This document shows, piece by piece, positions 4,575 to 7,764 of a stretch of DNA of 7,764 nt. The notes under the pieces were generated by a model. That model was not told where the DNA came from and did no database searches. It was given only the letters and a program-made list of their open reading frames with translations. Within the stretch, counting starts at the first letter, position 1. Each line of letters opens with the position of its first letter. Origin of the DNA: Prevotella sp. CAG:1185 (lineage in GTDB: Bacteria; Bacteroidota; Bacteroidia; Bacteroidales; Bacteroidaceae); NCBI GenBank assembly GCA_000436695.1, contig HF992590.1, positions 14,346 through 22,109 of the forward strand, read 5' to 3'. The position numbers were made by a program, and so were the translations under genes.

Positions 4575-7277
4575 TTAGAGCTTGTATCTTACGCCGAGCA
4601 TAAATGAGGCACCTGTCTTCTCCTCGCGCTCAACTATTCCGCCGTCATAGCGGCGCACGTTCTCAACCTTGGCATTGCGGTCGTTGGCGTGATAGTAGCG
4701 TATGAGCGGCGTGTTGAGCAGGTTCTGTCCCTTGAGGAATATGCTCAGTCCGTTCTTGAATGCCTTCTCAACGCTCAGGTCGAGCTGTGCAATGCCTGCA
4801 TCCCAGCGGTCGTTCTCATACATGCGGTCGATAACGGCGAGGCGCTTGCCTGTGTAAGAGAATGCCAGCTGTCCGTTCCATCCGCTCTTTGCGTCCTTGA
4901 AGAGCAGCGAGCAGTTGAACACGTGCTGCGCCTGACCGAAGAGCGGACGGGTCTGGTCTACATAAGTAGTAGTGATTGTTCCGGCAGCGTCTTCCACCTC
5001 GCGCATCTTTGTAGTAGTGATGCTTGAATGGGTGAAGGTGTAGTTGGCCTTGATGCCGAACCAGTTGAAATATTTCATGAAGTCAATCTCAACACCCCAG
5101 TTGGCTGCGTCGCCATAGTTGCCGGGGGTGTAGTAAGAGTCCTGGCCCTTGACCACCATTCCGTACTCAATAGGGTCGTAAATCTTCTTGTAGAACAGAC
5201 AAACCATGAACTGCTCGCTCGAACGGGGGAAATACTCATATCTGAAGTCGAAGTTGTCGGCCGTAGAGTGTTTCAGGTCGGGGTTACCGCTCTCGGTGTA
5301 GTCTTCGTTGATCATGTGATAAGGCACAATCTCGAAGAAGCTCGGACGGTTGATGGCTCTGTAATACGAAAGGCGCAGGTTGGCGTTCTTGTGCACCTCG
5401 TATTTGATGTGTGCATCGGGCAGCCAGTCAATATAGTTCTGGTTTCCGCCGTTGGCTGCTCCGTCAACGGGATAATAGAGAGTGTAGCCCTGGTCGGTGT
5501 GCTCGGCTCTGAGTCCGGCAATAAACTGCCAGCGTCCGCGTGTGTATCGCACCTGTCCGTAGCCTGCGCCTATGCGCTCTGTGGCGTCATAGTTGAGCGG
5601 ATTGGCATAGCTGGCTGTAACAAGACGGAAGTCAATCTCGTCGAAGTTGTTCCAGTCGTCGCCGCGGAACTGGTCATAGCGCTCTGTCAGAGTCTTGTCG
5701 GCGTCATAGGGCTGAAAGTCGAACTCGTTGTAGAAGCTCTTGCGCTTCTTGTCGCGGTACATACCTCCTGCCATGAAGTCGAACACTCCTCCGTTGTCAG
5801 TCTTCAGTTTATAGTCTATGTCGAGATATCCGGCTATGTCGTTATCGCTGTTGTGCTCCCAGCGGCGTATTGCTCCCAGGTCTTTATTTACCCACTGCGA
5901 CGTTCCTGTCTTGTTGCTCATCAGGTTTATGTAGGCATTGTCAGGAGTCTCGTTCTTTGCCTCTGCAATGTTGAATCCCCACTTAACGCCAAGCGCGCCG
6001 TTGTTGAGCAGATTATGTTCGCCGCGCAGCGTAGAGTTGATTATGCTCTGATGCTGCCAGCGCATACGTATCTCTTCCTCGTCGTCGGCCACAGCGTCGC
6101 GCACCTGTGCGTTGCGGAAGTCCATGTATCCGTTATACCACGTGAGCTTGTTGCGGTCGTTGATATCGTAGTCGAGCTTCAGGTGGGCGCCGAGTCTTGT
6201 CTGCTGCTCAGAGAAGTCGCGGTTGGTTATTATCTGAACGCCGTCGCTGCCGGGGTTGCTGTCGTACATGTCGCTTATCTTGCCCTTGTTGCGGTTAGAG
6301 AAGCTGAGGGCAGCCATGACGCCGAGATGATTCTTGAAGAAACGGTCACCGTAAGAAACGCCCAGCGAAAGGTCGGGCAACGGCTTCCGCGACTTCATGT
6401 GCAGGTTGCTCTTGGTGAAGTCGGTGGCGTCAACGGGATATGAGTTGCCGTATTTTTCAAACGGGCTTTTCTTGTCTATGTCGCCGTAGTTGAACGACTG
6501 GAAGTCGTGGTCAAAGAAATAAGAGTTGTAGCCTGTCGACACGTTGATGTTGAGCATTCGGCTCGACGGTGCGTCCTTCATCACCATGTTTATGGCTCCG
6601 CCTATACCGTCGCCTTCCATGTCGGCCGTAAGCGACTTGGTAACCTCCAGTCGGTCGAGAAGTTCTGAGGGGAATATATCGAGCGGCACAAAGCGGTTCT
6701 TGTTGTCGGGGCTTGGTATCTTCACACCGTTAACCAGTGTATAGTTGTAGCGCTTGTCCATGCCTCGCAATATGGCATACTGGCCTTCGCCCGAACTGCT
6801 GCGCTCCATCGTAACGCCGCTCATACGCTGAATTACGTTGGCAACGGTAAGGTCGGGGCTGAGCTCTATCGACTTCTGGCTCATCACGTTCATTACGTTC
6901 ACTGCGTTTTTCTCCATCAGTCGGGCTGCTGTCTCAGAGCGTCCGTGGTTGGAAGCACTGACAACCACACCTGCCAGCTCAACGTCGGTGCTGGTCATAG
7001 GTATGTCTACCGACTCCTCGTCTGAAGTTACTTTCACTTCAACGGGCTTGTAGCCTAAGTAGCTGCAAACAAGCGTAAATTTGTTTTTGTCAACAGATAA
7101 ATTAAAAGTTCCGTCAAGACCGCTGACAGCACCTTTAGTAGGTGCCTCCTTGACGATAACATTCGCACCGATAATCTCTTCTCCTGTGTGCGCGTCTCTA
7201 ATCTTTCCCTTAATAACTTTACCTTCAGCCTGGAGCATAACTGCGCCCAAAGCCAACAGCAAACACAACCTTTTCAT
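4575..7277 (-). CDS. TonB-dependent outer-membrane receptor with carboxypeptidase-regulatory-like N-terminal domain (not SusC type)
   Basis: A 900-residue receptor expected to import a ligand across the outer membrane with energy from TonB-ExbBD. Residues 1 to about 17 are a signal peptide (MKRLCLLLALGAVMLQA). Residues about 20-100 form the carboxypeptidase-D regulatory-like domain common in Bacteroidota receptors (GKIRDAHTGEEIIGANVIV, then GLDGTFNL and YLGYKPVEV). LAGVVVSAS (101-109) is the likely TonB-box region. The plug runs from about 115 to 235, with VANVIQRMSGVTM (145-157), ILRGMD (169-174), and a strong LEVTKSLTADMEGDGIGGAINMVMK signature in pieces between 210 and 234. The remainder is a barrel that ends in SFMLGVRYKL, with a NLRLSYYRAINRPSF motif (633-647) and an ESGNPDLKHS motif (662-671) usual for the family. 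It lacks the SusC VVVGYGTQ-like signature and no susD follows, so a classic starch-utilisation pair is unlikely. The substrate cannot be read from the sequence. It is the first gene of its unit. Confidence 0.93.
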   Translation of the reverse strand: MKRLCLLLALGAVMLQAEGKVIKGKIRDAHTGEEIIGANVIVKEAPTKGAVSGLDGTFNLSVDKNKFTLVCSYLGYKPVEVKVTSDEESVDIPMTSTDVELAGVVVSASNHGRSETAARLMEKNAVNVMNVMSQKSIELSPDLTVANVIQRMSGVTMERSSSGEGQYAILRGMDKRYNYTLVNGVKIPSPDNKNRFVPLDIFPSELLDRLEVTKSLTADMEGDGIGGAINMVMKDAPSSRMLNINVSTGYNSYFFDHDFQSFNYGDIDKKSPFEKYGNSYPVDATDFTKSNLHMKSRKPLPDLSLGVSYGDRFFKNHLGVMAALSFSNRNKGKISDMYDSNPGSDGVQIITNRDFSEQQTRLGAHLKLDYDINDRNKLTWYNGYMDFRNAQVRDAVADDEEEIRMRWQHQSIINSTLRGEHNLLNNGALGVKWGFNIAEAKNETPDNAYINLMSNKTGTSQWVNKDLGAIRRWEHNSDNDIAGYLDIDYKLKTDNGGVFDFMAGGMYRDKKRKSFYNEFDFQPYDADKTLTERYDQFRGDDWNNFDEIDFRLVTASYANPLNYDATERIGAGYGQVRYTRGRWQFIAGLRAEHTDQGYTLYYPVDGAANGGNQNYIDWLPDAHIKYEVHKNANLRLSYYRAINRPSFFEIVPYHMINEDYTESGNPDLKHSTADNFDFRYEYFPRSSEQFMVCLFYKKIYDPIEYGMVVKGQDSYYTPGNYGDAANWGVEIDFMKYFNWFGIKANYTFTHSSITTTKMREVEDAAGTITTTYVDQTRPLFGQAQHVFNCSLLFKDAKSGWNGQLAFSYTGKRLAVIDRMYENDRWDAGIAQLDLSVEKAFKNGLSIFLKGQNLLNTPLIRYYHANDRNAKVENVRRYDGGIVEREEKTGASFMLGVRYKL

Positions 7278-7331
7278 CTTATTGCCTTACTATGTTTTTT
7301 ATTTGTTTTTGCCTTTATCCTTAATCGCCTG

Positions 7332-7339
7332 CAAAAGTA
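7332..7339 (-). promoter_or_regulatory. Candidate -7 promoter element for the receptor/lipoprotein unit
   Basis: On the minus strand TACTTTTG (7339 down to 7332) matches TAnnTTTG exactly and would start transcription near 7325, leaving a leader of about 48 bases, close to that inferred for sufB. No TTTG lies at the usual 19-21 base distance; the nearest (7368 down to 7365) is 25 bases away. A poor -33 element may mean that an activator or alternative sigma factor is needed, but this is inference. A second -7 match, TATCTTTG (7425 down to 7418), lies further upstream. Confidence 0.5.
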
Positions 7340-7418
7340 GGTAATCAACGTTTCAAGAATATTACAAACATGTAAAAAGGATAATAAGACTGAGGGGATG
7401 AGCACTATGACCGGGCAC

Positions 7419-7430
7419 AAAGATATCTTT
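7419..7430. repeat. 12-base perfect palindrome upstream of the receptor promoter
   Basis: AAAGATATCTTT reads the same on both strands. It lies about 80 bases upstream of the proximal -7 element and overlaps a second minus-strand -7 match (TATCTTTG). Its centre is 18 bases from the centre of the neighbouring 16-base palindrome. Binding by a dimeric regulator is possible; no regulator family is suggested by the bases alone. Confidence 0.45.
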
Positions 7431-7434
7431 ACAC

Positions 7435-7450
7435 CTTAATATATATTAAG
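7435..7450. repeat. 16-base perfect AT-rich palindrome upstream of the receptor gene
   Basis: CTTAATATATATTAAG is perfectly self-complementary over 16 bases and is followed on the plus strand by seven A. As an RNA hairpin it has weak A-U pairs and no T-run after it on either strand (the T-run on the minus strand precedes it), so it does not work as a terminator. An operator or a bend/melting site is more likely if it has a role. Confidence 0.45.
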
Positions 7451-7764
7451 AAAAAAACATGAACAATAATTCTGTCGCTGCGTATCAGCTAACTTTATCA
7501 TAACATTCTCATTATCAGCGGAAAAACCTTTATTTAGCCTTTGACGTAACTTTGCTTATGCCTCACATCCAGAGTAATGTTCCAAATATCAGCAGCGCGC
7601 AAGAGAGTCATGAGTTACTGACCCGAGGTGATGCAGGAAACACGTGTTACAGGCGAACTGAGAAATGTAAGTATTTTTAGCTGAAAATAATAGGATAAAA
7701 CGCAGAATAAAGCGAATTTGAGCATTCTCACTGACGGTCAGAGGGTTTGGCTTCGGGTGGCACG

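Larger units (their letters stand above)
7278..7764. other. Intergenic region upstream of the receptor gene, with no convincing gene
   Basis: These 487 bases hold the leader and promoter candidate of the receptor gene (to about 7340) and an AT-rich central part with two palindromes (7419-7450). The right-hand part, from about 7550, looks less AT-rich. A 40-codon plus-strand frame (7558-7680) and a 57-codon minus-strand frame open from the right edge to a TGA at 7589-7591 were seen. Neither resembles a known family, and the minus frame has no internal ATG, so it could only be the tail of something outside the window. A plus-strand TAACTTTG (7547-7554) matches the -7 consensus but has no -33 partner. 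AACACGTGTT (7639-7648) and CTGACGGTCAG (7731-7741) are further short symmetric sites. No tRNA, rRNA or insertion sequence was recognised. Confidence 0.6.

Noticed and set aside
5028..6443. A 471-codon open frame on the plus strand, opposite the receptor gene
   Set aside because: It is exactly in register with the receptor codons, so it only needs the receptor to avoid TTA, CTA and TCA codons there. The translation has no recognisable domain or signal peptide and is Val/Leu rich as expected for an antisense shadow, while the receptor frame is clearly real.
4575..7277. Classification of the receptor as SusC/RagA with a SusD partner
   Set aside because: The SusC signature around the TonB box is absent and the next gene has a BIG2 and beta-helix layout, not the helical TPR fold of SusD.
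7558..7680. A 40-codon plus-strand frame starting just after a TAACTTTG -7 match
   Set aside because: The predicted transcript start would fall at or inside the ATG, no -33 element is present, and the short hydrophilic product matches nothing known to me. Kept only as part of the unexplained right-end segment.

Overview
The window looks like a chromosomal segment from a Bacteroidota (Bacteroidales) genome, probably Prevotella-like. The reasons are TAnnTTTG-type -7 promoter elements, no Shine-Dalgarno sequences ahead of the genes, very AT-rich gaps between coding regions of balanced composition, a surface-export lipoprotein signal of the Cys-Ser-Ser-Asp-Asp-Asp type, and a TonB-dependent receptor with an N-terminal carboxypeptidase-regulatory-like domain. 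The genus is an inference from style, not from a search. All five recognisable coding regions lie on the minus strand, so transcription runs from right to left in these coordinates.

Layout in order of transcription. Positions 7278-7764 are a leader or intergenic region with no convincing gene. It holds a -7 promoter match (7332-7339), two perfect AT-rich palindromes (7419-7430 and 7435-7450), and an unexplained right-hand part whose minus-strand frame is open to the window edge. Positions 4575-7277 encode a 900-residue TonB-dependent outer-membrane receptor. After 66 bases comes 2889-4508, a 539-residue surface lipoprotein with a BIG2-type Ig-like domain and a predicted right-handed beta-helix. 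This pair ends at a strong intrinsic terminator (2766-2813). A promoter candidate (2648-2677) then starts a second unit: sufB (1130-2593), a small outer-membrane beta-barrel protein (290-1030), and the first 78 codons of sufC (1-236, running off the left edge).

How the genes work together. The receptor and lipoprotein probably form one outer-membrane uptake or binding unit. The receptor would import a ligand using TonB energy, and the lipoprotein would sit on the outside, in the place a SusD-type lipoprotein takes in glycan systems. The ligand is unknown. SufB and SufC belong to the cytoplasmic SufBC2D scaffold that assembles iron-sulfur clusters. The membrane-protein gene lying between sufB and sufC is out of place for this pathway and is one of the two most notable points in the window, with the receptor/beta-helix lipoprotein pair. 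No CRISPR array, RNA gene or complete mobile element was seen.
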